Shown in pieces: positions 46,035 to 57,445 of a DNA stretch of 64,000 bases (its first letter is position 1; the number at the start of each line of letters is the position of its first letter). The notes below the pieces were generated by a model. It worked only from the letters and a program-made list of their open reading frames with translations. It did not search any database and was not told the origin of the DNA. A program made the position numbers and the translations under genes. The stretch is taken from NCBI GenBank assembly GCA_020205615.1, contig CM035153.1:92284792-92348791 (forward strand). The letters are read 5' to 3'. Origin of the DNA: Panax quinquefolius. Its lineage: Eukaryota; Streptophyta; Magnoliopsida; Apiales; Araliaceae.

Positions 46035-46801
46035 GTGGCTAGGGTAAATCTACTAGAGTAGAGTAAATCTAGTAGAGTGGTATACCTGATAATCGGCTGG
46101 CTGGCTGGTACACAGGCAGTCCATATTAATCATTAAATATTTTGTACTCCATCGGCCACTTCAAAGACTATTTTTCCTCTCAAACTTCATACACAAATCA
46201 AGGCTTACATACTCTTTGCATCAAACCAAAACTAAAATCAGGCAGTCTTCCTCTCTCTAAATCACACATTCCACCCTCCCCCTTCTCTATGTCTGAGCAG
46301 AGCTCCAACTCGCACCAACCAGCTGAACCCAAGTTCTGGCCGGTGGGCGGCACCGAATACAGTTGGTGTAAGGCGGTACTCGGCGGCACAGGCATCACCG
46401 TTTTGGCCCTCCACCTCTCAAAACCACCGGACTTTTCACTTCCCCAAAATGCCCCCCCACAAACTCCAAATTTCCCATTCCAACCTCCGCTCCAGGCTCC
46501 ATTTCAACGCCGCCACCAACGAAATCTCCTTCGTCATCCCCACCACCGCCCACCTCCAAATCCAACCCTTCGATCTCCAATCAACGTCTCAGATCATCCA
46601 CTCCCCCTCCGATCCCAGCCTTTCTCCTTTCCAACTCATCATCGAGCACGAACTGAACAAAAACATGTGGGTCAATCCTGACCATTCAGTAACCGCCGAC
46701 GCCGATGTGTTCTGTTCCAGCGTGTACACCCTGAGCCACGGCGAATGGGCGGTGGAAAAACTGAGTAAATCTAGTAGAGTAAATCTACTAGAGTGGCTAG
46801 G
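46035..46801. repeat. Repeats flanking a captured gene segment in CACTA 2
   Basis: GAGTGGCTAGGGTAAATCTA at 46034-46053 and GTAAATCTACTAGAGTGGCT at about 46779-46798, each with nearby AAATCTAGTAGAGT, border the coding segment 46142-46770. The words appear in both direct and inverted order. Confidence 0.65.
46142..46770 (+). pseudogene. 5' part of a captured plant gene, possibly an acyltransferase/condensation-domain-like protein
   Basis: A GC-rich segment with a 5' UTR-like stretch and ATG at 46289: MSEQSSNSHQPAEPKFWPVG, GTEYSWCKAVLGGTGITVLA, LHLSKPPDFSLPQNA. A run of seven Cs at about 46450 shifts the frame to HKLQISHSNLRSRLHFNAAT and LIIEHELNKNMWVNPDHSVT, DADVFCSSVYTLSHGEWAVE, ending abruptly at about 46762. 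The pattern of short N-terminal tags, HKLQ..H..LRS.L and IIEHE.N resembles plant condensation/acyltransferase-like proteins, but this is tentative. Codon use and GC content differ sharply from the surrounding AT-rich DNA, which fits a captured exon. Confidence 0.6.
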
Positions 46802-46904
46802 GTTTGGAGGAAGTAAACGGACTGAAGAGGGAGAGCGCGATACGTGGAGAGAGAAAGGGGTTGGGGAGATAGAAATAAGGGGAGAATGTATTTTTATTTT
46901 AAGT

Positions 46905-47124
46905 TTTCAATTTAGCTTGCTTCGTGTTTTTTCTTCATGGACAACGTTTTTAAAAAAATACGTTATTTAGTTAAAATCAAAAAAATGTCTTTTTAAATAG
47001 ATAATATTTTTGTATATATATCTACAATGTTTTTTTTAAATATGTTGTAAAAAAAAATACCACAATATTTTTATAAAAAAACGTTGTAGTTTAAGTGTTA
47101 TCTATTTAGTATTTTGTAGTAGTG
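46905..47124. repeat. CACTA 2 right terminus with subterminal repeats
   Basis: ACAACGTTTTTAAAAAAATACGTTATTTAG-type repeats run to the terminal ATTTTGTAGTAGTG and TSD TTG. Matches 21530-21748 of CACTA 1. Confidence 0.85.
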
Positions 47125-47296
47125 TTGAGTTCTTTTAGAAATCAAATTTCCGTATAATCAGATAGACAAGTTTTTGCTGAATAGTTAAAGATCGGTTCGA
47201 TCAATTACGATCGAGATCTACTTGCAATGATTGTGTATGCTATGTTTCCTTGTATATATAGGTTTTAAAACGGTGATTCTGGAGACGAAATCTTTA

Positions 47297-47310
47297 TAAG
47301 GGAGGGTAAA
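47297..47310 (+). other. Polypurine tract of element C
   Basis: AAGGGAGGGTAAA directly before the TGTAATAACC start of the right LTR. Confidence 0.75.
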
Positions 47311-48483
47311 TGTAATAACCGATATTTTCTATATAATTAAATCAGAAATTTTGCATATAATTTTTTTTTAAATGTGAGAATGCGTGCAAGGTAATATTTA
47401 TGTATTTATGTGATGAATATAAAATATATTTATTACATGAATGATTACAAATAATTTTATTTTAGAATTATTGATTATTATAAATTATATTCTTATAATA
47501 ATTAATTTTATAGTAGAAATATTTTATTAATTATTTTCCATGAAAATATGATTTTATATTATTTAAATAATATATAAAATGATTATAAATTAGTATAATA
47601 ATTATTTTATTTTATTATATGAATTTATTGATTAGTTAAGTTAATTATTTTAACTTAATTAATAATGTTGTATATGAAAGATAAATCGGATATGTAATCC
47701 AAACCCTAATTCTAGATTTGGAATAAGGAAAGAGAATATTAATATACTATTAAATATATTTCAGTACAATAAATATTTACTTTATGTGTAAACTGTTAAT
47801 AATCGGTCAATTATAGTGTGACAGTAGAAAACCTAGTTTTACTGTGTTAAACCCTAATTTGAAAACCAAATTAGAGTACAAGATTATTTTGTAATTGTGT
47901 TGTGATTAATGTTAATTATTAAGGATTTGATTATGTAAACCCTAATTAAAATTTAGGAACCCTAATTGTCAAGTGGGAAAATCCTATTTACTAAATTAGG
48001 AACTCTAATCGCTAAATGATAAAGCTTAATGCTAATTGGTGGACTTTAAACCCTAATATTCATGTATAATGTAATTAGATAACCTAAGTAATTAAAAACC
48101 TAAACTATTTTAGAAAACCCTAATTTGTAATTTTTAGAAACTAAAATTTTACATTTTCAAACCCTAATTGCTAAATCCTACAAATTCAATATGCTAAACC
48201 TTAGGGTCAAGCCCTAAGGGTTTGCCAAATTACACTTATGCCATTAAAATTATAAGGAGAATGACCAAAATACCCTTTTGGTATATTTTTAATATGTAAC
48301 TTGTCAATCTTGCCATATATGGAGTGGGTAACCTACTAATTTGACTTCGTAACTTAAATCTCCAGCAATATCATTTCAATGTATCAGCCATTACATTATA
48401 TCATCATATATAAGAGAATTAGAGAGAGAAAGTCATCAAAAGTTGGTCATTTTTCACCCAAGCTCTCAACAACTCTCTCTCTC
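47311..48483 (+). repeat. 3' LTR of element C (first part, cut by element D)
   Basis: It matches 35087 to about 36280 and stops in the (CT)n stretch at 48483, where element D begins TGTAATAACCCGGG. The remainder should lie right of the window. Confidence 0.87.
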
Positions 48484-51400
48484 TGTAATAACCCGGGATT
48501 TCGAATAATCCGAATTGTAAGAATAATTTATTTTTTTTAATATTAATATTGACTGTTAATATTGTATTGTGTATCTGTGATACGAGTCTTGAGAATTGGT
48601 CAATTTGTGTATTGACTGAGAAATTAGAGTAGAGTTGTGCTTAATAGCTTTAAAAATCCTAACCCTAATTTTTGGATAGGGATTTGATAGAAAATATAAT
48701 CAAAATAATTATATTGATAAGTATATGTTTTTACCGCATAGAGATTTTGATCAAATGATTGATCGGATAAGGTTTGAAATTTATAAACCCTAATAAGAGA
48801 TTAGAACCCCTAATCTCAGGATTAGAAACCCTAACGTACAGTTAGAAACCCTAATTATATGTCGAAAAACCCTAATTTTAAATCTGGAAATCCTAAACCC
48901 TAATTAGGAAACCCTAATCCTAATTGGCAAGCCTCATGTGTTTATTAAACGTTAATATGATTAGGAAAATCTAATATAACTAGAAAACCCTAATTGTGAT
49001 TTAGAAATTTTAATTTTTCTAATTAAAACCCTAATTAGAAATTTTAGAAACTAATATTTTAAAACCTAAGGGTTAGAGCCTTAGGGTTAGACCCTAAGGG
49101 TTTGGGAAATGTCAAGTATACCATTAAAATTTCACGTACAAAGACCAAAATGCCCTTTTTACATTTTTAATTAGGTAACTTGTAAAATTTCCAACACTGT
49201 TAGTTGGTAACCTACTAATATTGACTTTGTGACTTCTAAAGTCCAGCAAATCAAGTAAAGTGATCAGCCATGTGTTATATATCATAATATATATAGATTA
49301 GAGAGGGAGAAAGTGCATGTATTTGCTTATTTTGCTCTCAAGCTCTCACCAACTCTTGTTCTCTCTAACCCTACGAAATTATTAAGTTACTCAGTCCCAA
49401 ATACAACCTTTAGATCACTAAGATCAGTTAAGGAGAGCAAGAATCAAAGATTAAGCTAGAAGGTATAAAACCCTACTTCACTTTGATCTTGTATGCTTTG
49501 TCAAAATTTGTGTTTTTGTGTTTTTATAAGTGTTATAAGATGTTTTTAGATGATCTATGTAGATCCATCATAGATCCATAACATCAAAGTGCCTTAAAAT
49601 GATGATTTTCTAAAATTGTCCAAGAACAAATTTTGTGGTATGACAAGCTAATTAATGTCAGGGCCACAGATCCTTGCTCGTTTATGATTTTTGTTGTTTT
49701 AAAGTTGTAATCTATACTCTGTCATGTTGTCTTTAACCTGGATGTGGATTTACAACCATTAAATGTCTAGATTTGTTGTTATTAACGGTCAAAACCCGTT
49801 GACCGGGCATGACCAGTCAAAATCTGGACAACCCAGAAATTTAAAAATCGAGTTTGACAATATTTTGATACTCCTTGATCTGTCAGTTGTTTTAGTGTTT
49901 TGATTAAGTGTTGTATCCAAATTGTAGCTGGTTATGTGGACTCTAGATCCATGCTAGTAGATCTCTTAAACAACACATAAAATGATTGTAATGAATGGTC
50001 AAACTAGACCATTTGATCACAGATGAACTTTCTGGGAATTCCCAGAAACTCTATGAACACCCTTTCTGATATATTGTGATTATGTTGTAGTTGGACTGAG
50101 ATTTTGGTATATAACCGTTCCATGTCATGCGTACTATAGTTTTGAACCTTAATAACAACATATGGTCGACCAGAACACTAAGATTATTGAGCTTGAAAGT
50201 AGTACCTCGAGACTGTCTTGGTTTCTTGGTAACCCTGAAAACCCAGATGTTGTCTGACAGCTACTTTAAAGCTCTGGATCTTGTAGAATTGTTGTTGTAT
50301 GATTGAGATAATGCTTGATTGTTGTAGTACTACATGTAGATTACATGATCGATGCACAAGGTAGCCCAGAACATGATCAGACTATGAATTAGAGCTGGTC
50401 AAACCATAACCCTTAAACATTGACTGTCAGTGTTCTTGAACACCAAGAACACCTACAACGACAGAAAGTGTTACTATAGCCATTAGTGACAATTTATTTA
50501 ATTTTTAATTTTTAATTTTTCAAAAATTAATTAAAAATAGAAATAATTTCTAAAAATTACCAAAAATGATTTTTAAAATTATTTTAAATTATGAAAAATA
50601 ATTTTTGACTATTTGAAATATTTTTCATTAATATTTATAATTATTTAAATATTAATGGTGTTTAATTTATTTAATTTTATATTAAATAAATTAGAGAAAA
50701 ATGATTTTAATATTATAAAAATCATTTTAAATAAGAATAAAGTATTTAAAAATATTTTGAATTATATAAAGTAACTTTTAATATTTTTAGAGAATTTTCA
50801 TTAATAATTTAATATTAATGATATTGGATTTATTTAATTATTATATTAAATAAATTAGAGAAAAATGATTTTAATATTATAAAATCATTTTAAATGAGAA
50901 TAAAGTGTTAGAAAATATTTTGAATTATAAAATATAATTTTCAATATTTTTGGAGAATTCTCATTAATAAATTTATATTAATGATATTATATTTATTTAA
51001 TTATTATATTGAATAAATGAATTAAAAATGATTTTATTGAGTTAAAAATAATTTAAAAATATTTTAAGTTATAATTGATGACTTTTAATATTTTGATGAT
51101 AAATTCATTAATACTTAACTATTAATGGTGATGGTTTAAAAATGATTTTAATTAATTTAAATATCATTTAAGTAGATTATTGATGATTTAAAAATATTTT
51201 AAGTTATTAATAATAACTTTAATATTTTGACAAGTATAAAATTAATATTTTTATATTATTAAATATTAATGATGATAAGATTATTTGATAATTAAATCAT
51301 TTAAAAATGATTTAAGTGTTTAAAAAATTATTATAAATTATAATAATTGTTTATTAATTATTAAAAGCTTTCGAAAAAATATTATAAAGGATAATTAACT

Positions 51401-52422
51401 TATCTAAAATAATATTGAAGCTTAGAGACCAAATTTACTTGATAATAACTGTGTTAATTATCAGATAGGATGACCAGAACACCGAGAATAGACCGAAGTC
51501 CAACCGGACAGATCTAGTTAGACTTGATAAGTGTTTATATAGGTTATAAACACTGATGTGACTATGTGGTAGTGTGCCTAGGAAAAGGTGTGACTGTAAA
51601 TTATAGTGTTACGTGTTATGAAAATATTGTGCTAATTGTGAGATCGATATTATTGGTTATCGCTCTTACGAAAGCAGATAAGTTAATTGTGTAGCAGTAA
51701 TCAATGAAGAATATATTTGTAGAGGGGTATGATTTAATCTTTATGGTTATCTGATACACTTGGGTATATCAAAGCCAAATCTTTGATAGTTACTCGAGAA
51801 GAGAAGTTTAAGATCCAATGGATCACTTAGCATAAATCTGGAAAACATTCCACTTTGTTATTGCGTAGAATTGATTCTTGATTACTCATTAGAATATCGT
51901 AGAAACTTTGAAAGCATTGTACTATTTCATTATCAAATTATTGCGCTGCATAGATTGTGAGAAGACTTGTTAAAAAATTGGAGAATTGTTCAGCTATTTC
52001 AAAGTTCCTTGAACTTTGGTGTCATTCTATCAAAATAGATAGTCTGTTCTTATTGATTCTTATACATTTATTGTATGTCTTAACTTGTGGGGACAAATTT
52101 GTTGCTCACCCTTGCTAAATAAAACATTTTCAGCTAGGGACGAAGTGGCAGGAGGTGATGCGAAAGATAAAGGCAAAGGTATAGTTATAAATTAGTTATA
52201 ATGAACATTATTATTATTATGTTGTATCCTAAACCCTTTTTTTATGTCTAAAGGGTATGTTTGTAATGTTAAGGTTAGAGAACCTGTGACTAATGTATTA
52301 ACAATCTTTGTTAATGACTTATGTATTAATATTTCTATGTAATGGGTAGTTAGATGTTATTATATTGTGGATCGTGAACACCAAACTCGGGGGTCAGATA
52401 ACCCAGATTTGGAGGTGTCATA
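48484..52422 (+). repeat. 5' LTR of element D, 3.9 kb
   Basis: It begins TGTAATAACCCGGGATTTCG and ends GGAGGTGTCATA (last bases changed from CA). It holds AAACCCTAA words (48660-49110), a stem-like GTGTTACTATAG…AGTGACA near 50468, the ~162-bp AT array (about 50570-51330) and an 18-codon frame at 52142-52195. Confidence 0.88.
50570..51330. repeat. AT-rich periodic array in LTR D (left)
   Basis: Marker blocks near 50586, 50759, 50922, 51066 and 51201 (intervals 173, 163, 144, 135), homologous to the array in LTR C. Confidence 0.75.
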
Positions 52423-52440
52423 GGTTGGTATCAGAGTTGT
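52423..52440 (+). other. Primer-binding site of element D
   Basis: GGTTGGTATCAGAGTTGT follows the LTR end; initiator-Met type. Confidence 0.78.
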
Positions 52441-52559
52441 AGGTTATAAACCTTAAGTGGGGTGGGGAAAACCCTAGGATTATAACCATACACGAGATAA
52501 AGAATACTCATTTTGAGTACTAAGTGAGAGATATATAGTGTATTGATAGTGAAATATGT

Positions 52560-55039
52560 TGTGACGCCCCCAAAATATGTATACATCACCCATTCTGAGT
52601 CGCCAAACACATGGTACAGAAATAACTACAAATTTTATTATTACAATTGTCGTGCAAAATATGACAACACACATGCTGTGATTTTAAATACAAATATTGT
52701 CTTCTAGACAATATCCACCCCCAAATAAGTCCACATTACATTTATTGATACACTATTTTACAAAAATAGTGAGGACTGCTAAAACAACTATCTAGGACCA
52801 TCACTCTTTACCCTGACTGGTTCCTGCTACATTCTCACTTCCTGAGAAGAAAAATGGAACAAAAAGGAAAAGGATGAGCTCAACTAGCCCAGTAAAGAAT
52901 ATTATGACTAAGATAAAGAACAACAATTTATCGTTAGCCTTCAACAAATCAGATAAAATATAATGGATAACCAGTTTTAGATCAATATTCGCAGCGAAAA
53001 TAACAATTCATTAGTAGAGTTAAGTAGAGAATGAAATCTACTATCATCTATGAATTTAAAAGTCCATCATCAATATTTTATCCCTGTAACATCAATCAAT
53101 ATACATCTTGCATCAATTATTCATCTTTGCACTACGGGCCAAAGATATTCATCAAGTATCACCATTAAAGACTGAGGATGATGAAAAATATTTTAGAGAA
53201 CAAATCCAGTGAGATAGAAGAACAAAGATTAGGAATTCGTACTTTAGATGAACCATGTTAAAAATGCTCCATAATAAACCATAGTGAAGATAAAAACATG
53301 GATTCAATTTCAAGAATAAGGGTCACAACAGATAACTTGAAAGGAAGAAAAAAAAATTTCTGTGAACAGTACCCGATCATGAAAAGTTCCAAATTTGATT
53401 AAAAGTTCAGACCAATATTCCTATGAAATGATATTAGATGAGGCAAAATTTCTAATCATTTCAAGAATTATAGAAGCAATACTTGCCATAGTAAGTTCAA
53501 ATTTAGGAATACGAGATGAAATAATATCGCTTACATAATATGGAGTATGAAAGAAAATAATATTTCTCACGAGTATTGCAATAAAAAAATATCTTTTACC
53601 TTGGTAGAAATTGGATTTGACTGGAATATCGGATATTATTCTGAGAAAATCTTATAGAAAAACTTCGCTCAAAATATTCTTATACTCAAAAAAATACTCA
53701 CAATACTATAGAATAAGAATTTATGAATTTAGAAACGGTGTGATGAGGAAGGAGGGTTACCCTCCTATTTATACTGAAATTCGGACGAAGGAAAATACCT
53801 AATTTCTTTCCTGCCTAACTTTTCTCATTTTTTCCATAAAGGTGGGGGCCACCCTTTGAAATATGGCTTTGCAGGAAGAGTTTGTAAGGAAATGCTCAAC
53901 TTGCAGACCCACACTTGGAATAAGGATTGCAGGAAAGAGTTGCCCATCAACTTAGAAAACCACTTTGCAGGACGAAAAATTACACACTATCTTTGAAGAA
54001 AAAGGACAAGTGCTCCTGTATTACATTTGAAAATCAAAGATTGCAGGCAACTTTTCTCACCCACCATTTCCATGTTACAAACAAAGTATGAAAAATCATC
54101 TTGTTTACTTCCGTTTCTAATTAACCACATGCTTATATATATATAATAATAATAATATTATTTAAACAATTATAATATATTATAAAAATATATTTGAATG
54201 AATAATTTATCGGAGAAAATAATTGCCAACCTTCAACAAATAATTCCTGTATAATTCCTTCAATTATATCTACATAAAAAAAAATATTTCCTTATCATAT
54301 AAATCGATAATTAATTATTAACAATAATATTACAGAATCACAATTATGACAACCAGGCAGTTCCTAGGAAAGAGGGGGCTTTCTGATAAGGATTTCTCCT
54401 TACTGGCGCGCAATTAGATGACCTAACCTCTCCTTCACAGAACTTTCTAGACATTGCCAATAATGCTATCTAATAATATTATTCAAATAATATGAATTAT
54501 TGATCGATAATAGAAAATCTTGTGGCAAATGACAATTATTGAAACAATAATAATATCAACGCAACAATTATTGAATCAATAAAATAAAATATTGAACAGT
54601 AACTACTGTAACAATTATTGGGTAGTGCCTTCTTACATAAGAATCAATAATTCAACAATACTTCATGCGTACCGTGTCTTCTTGTGCAACTACGCGTGTT
54701 ACTGTATTTTAACCACCAGGTAATCCAACAGTGTTAAAGGTAACGATTACGCCGTTATTTATAAAAACATAAATTTGTCGTTTTCTTCATCCGACCATTA
54801 TTCTGTTATGGGGCCCACAAATGACTGCGACGTCGTACGGATATTCTCGACAAAAAGAATATTCCACGACTAAACGAATTTTCCTCGACAACAATGATTA
54901 TTTTATAACCACTTGTTTATTTTACAAAATTTGCACATTTCACCCATAACCCAAGTATTATATCAAATTATCACCTTATTATTTCAAGATAATAAATAGA
55001 GAAAATTCAATTTTATTTATATTAAGTTGGGGTCTTATA
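52560..55039 (-). repeat. Solo LTR of a gypsy element in element D
   Basis: The plus strand begins TGTGACGCCCCCAAAATATG and ends GGGGTCTTATA, with a perfect 5-bp duplication TATGT (52555-52559 and 55040-55044). 2480 bp with no internal coding region, so it is a product of LTR-LTR recombination. Same family as 22740-25537 and 57446-60188. Confidence 0.9.
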
Positions 55040-55109
55040 TATGTGGACACATAGTGTGAGAAGTTTGTACTGGTGAAGTACTAATTAAGTTGTTTAAACT
55101 AACTGTAGG

Positions 55110-55794
55110 ATGTCGGGAGAAGATAAAATGAGTACGGAGATGCCGGTAATTTCGTCGCTTTTGATGCCGATGGCGAGGTGCCAAAGTCTTGAGCGAGTTA
55201 GTGGAGGAGATGGGAAAAGATGAACCTATGATCAATCTTGGGAGTGATCATGATGATTACGCCGAGATGTATCTAAGTGGTGATGAGGAGCCGGAGTCTG
55301 AAGAAGCCAAGGTGGAGAAAGAGAGTAAGAAAAAAGTAGGAGAACAAGATTAACTATCTACAGAAGTCCAGGAACTCCAGAGTAAAGTGTTTCTCTTGGA
55401 GGAGTTGTGGAAGACAGAGCGAGCGTTACGCGAAATGACTGAAGAAAGGAACGAACTGAAGGCGCAGGTGGAAAGGATGAGGATTGAAGGTGGTCGATCG
55501 TCGGAGGGAACAACCAAGCAGAAAGGTAAGAACAGGAGAAAGAGGGATCACGACAACGACAATTCTAAAAATTCAAACCCGAAGAAGAAGCAAGTTTGTG
55601 GCAAGTGTGGAAAGACTCACTTGTGAGAGTGCATGATGTGGAAGAACGTGTGCTTCAACTGTAAGTAGGAAGGACATATTTCTCTTCATTGTCTTAAGCT
55701 GAATATGAGGAAGTTTTTCTCATATGGGAGAACGGGTCACAGATTCAACAAGTGTCCCAGCAAGAAGAAGACTGTTGAAGGGAGTGGACAGTAG
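55110..55794 (+). CDS. Extra frame upstream of gag in element D: acidic/coiled-coil protein with zinc-knuckle-like tail (frameshifted)
   Basis: ATG at 55110 (MSGEDKMSTEMPVISSLLMP). A frameshift near 55190 leads into AKVLSELVEEMGKDEPMINL, then an acidic part (GDEEPESEEAKVEKESKKK), a TAA near 55351, and a heptad-like stretch VFLLEELWKTERALREMTEE, RNELKAQVERMRIEGG (coiled coil). A basic linker (KGKNRRKRDHDNDN) precedes CGKCGKTHL, a stop, CFNCK (stop) EGHISLHC and FSYGRTGHRFNKC. That tail parallels the knuckle array of gag. The frame ends with TAG at 55794. Three in-frame stops and a shift mean this copy is dead. Homologue of 40257-40439 by position. Confidence 0.6.
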
Positions 55795-56338
55795 GTAGTT
55801 TAAGTTTGAGCGTTATTATGTTTTGGTAGAAGATTATGATATTAAAGCTTGTAATATCTAGAACGATGAGTGAACATATGTAAATATATATGTTTGTATG
55901 AATGAAATCTTTATTTTCTATATGAATATAAGATTAAGATTAATTTGTGAGTTCTTAAAACTCATACTTATGGTAAGTTCATGACTCATAATTATATGAA
56001 ATGTTTCTGAACCCCTCAGCAAATGGACGCCAAAGGTCTGACTAGGATAAGTTCAAACACTCATATAATTATGGCAAGTTTTTGAACTCATAAGTGTGGT
56101 AAGTTTGATGAACTGGGTATAGCTTTGTGTGAATGGAGAATGGCAACTTTTTGTGTAAAGTTGTATTGTTAATCCTAAAATTTATATAAAATGGGATAGT
56201 AATATGTGTTAAGTATTAAATGTACTATGTGTTATTTGAATAAATATGCGATTATATGAGAAATATGTGTTGAATGCTTATTGTGTTAAGAATTTGTGTA
56301 AATGAGAATTAATGTAAGATTTTTATTTAAATCAGATC
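55795..56338. other. Non-coding spacer between upstream frame and gag in element D
   Basis: It contains repeated GTGAGTTCTTAAAACTCATA / GTTTTTGAACTCATAAGTGT words also present in element C at 40455-40540, supporting common ancestry of the two leaders. Confidence 0.55.
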
Positions 56339-57445
56339 ATGCCGCCTAGACGACAGAATCGAAATCAAAGAGAAGAACATTCAGTGAATAATGAAGGAGG
56401 TTAAGCTGACCCGATGCAAAACTTTACAAATATGATAGTCGAAGCTATGAAAATAGAGCTCCAGCTGCAAGAGGAAGATTGAGAAATCAGCCAGCCGATA
56501 GACTGATAAATTTTAAGGATTTTAAAGCGGTAGGACCGCCTGAATTCAAAGGAACCATGGATCCGATTGAAGCCCAAACTTGGGTGAAGGAAATGGAGAA
56601 AGCATTTGTTATAGCCAGAGTGGCAGAAGAGGAAAAGACAACTTTTACAACATATATGATAAAGGGAGAAGCTTTTTACTGGTGGGAGACTAATCAAGCG
56701 AGAGTTGGTACAACTGTAGTAACTTGGACAAGATTCAAGGAGTTGTTCTTTGAGAACTACTTTTCGTCAAGTATGCAAGCTCGAATCGAAGTCAAGTTTC
56801 TAGAACTAAAGCAGGAGAATATGTCTTTTTCTGATTACGCTGCTAAATTTAACGAATTAGCAAGATTTGCACCTCATCAGGTGGACACAGAAGAACGAAA
56901 GGCGAGAAGGTTTGAGAATGGGTTGAAGCCGGGTATATACAACAAAGTAGCAGTATTGCAGATAAATACGTTCACGGCTTTGTTTGAGAAAGCGTTAATT
57001 GCTGAAGGAGGGAGCGAAGCTGCATCTCGATTTCATTATGAGAAGAAGAAGAAGAAGACAGGCGATGGAGGTAATAGTGCTGGTAGTAATATGAATAAAA
57101 GGAAGTGGAGTGAGAATACCCAGACGAGTAAAAAATTTGAAGAAAAGAAGAAGGTAGGAGGACCATGTGCAACTTGTGAAGAATCATGTAGGAGTTTGTC
57201 TGAAGAAGAAGGGAGTTTGCTATAACTGCAGGCAAGAAGGGCACATGTCACCCAATTGTCCCAGTTCGAAGAAGATACAAGGTTGTTATGCCTGTGGATC
57301 GACTGATCATCTGGTTAGGAACTGTCCTAAGAGGAATGGGGAGAATGAAAGTGTCAAAAAGGGACCCGGTGGCGGAACCTTGGCAATTCGAGGACCTGCA
57401 CAGCTAGGAAGACCAACAGCCCGTACATTCAACATGACGGCGCAG
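56339..57445 (+). pseudogene. gag of element D, first part
   Basis: ATG at 56339 reads MPPRRQNRNQREEHSVNNEG, then a TAA at 56401. From 56479: LINFKDFKAVGPPEFKGTMD, TTYMIKGEAFYWWETNQARV, WTRFKELFFENYFSSSM, FLELKQENMSFSDYAAKFNE and GLKPGIYNKVAVLQINTFTA. The frame shifts near 57175 into CYNCRQEGHMSPNCPSS and CYACGSTDHLVRNCPKRN. It runs to TFNMTAQ, where the solo LTR interrupts it at 57446. Confidence 0.87.

Larger units (their letters stand above)
42198..47124. mobile_element. CACTA (En/Spm) transposon 2, non-autonomous, gene-capturing, 4.9 kb
   Basis: The left end is AACTACTACAAAACAGTAAA (first base C changed to A) and the right end on the minus strand is CACTACTACAAAATACTAAA. A 3-bp duplication TTG flanks it (42195-42197 and 47125-47127). 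About 600 bp of the left end and 200 bp of the right end match CACTA 1. The interior is different: an LRR exon, three Tudor-SN exons, an unidentified exon and a 5' gene fragment. Apart from a doubtful 90-nt exon at 42924-43013 there is no transposase. It sits between gag and the PPT of element C. Confidence 0.9.

Noticed and set aside
46395..46580. Glycine/glutamate-rich minus-strand frame
   Set aside because: It is the antisense shadow of the GC-rich captured gene on the plus strand.
56972..57251. Serine/leucine-rich minus-strand frames with signal-peptide-like starts
   Set aside because: They are antisense to the lysine-rich linker and zinc knuckle of gag D.
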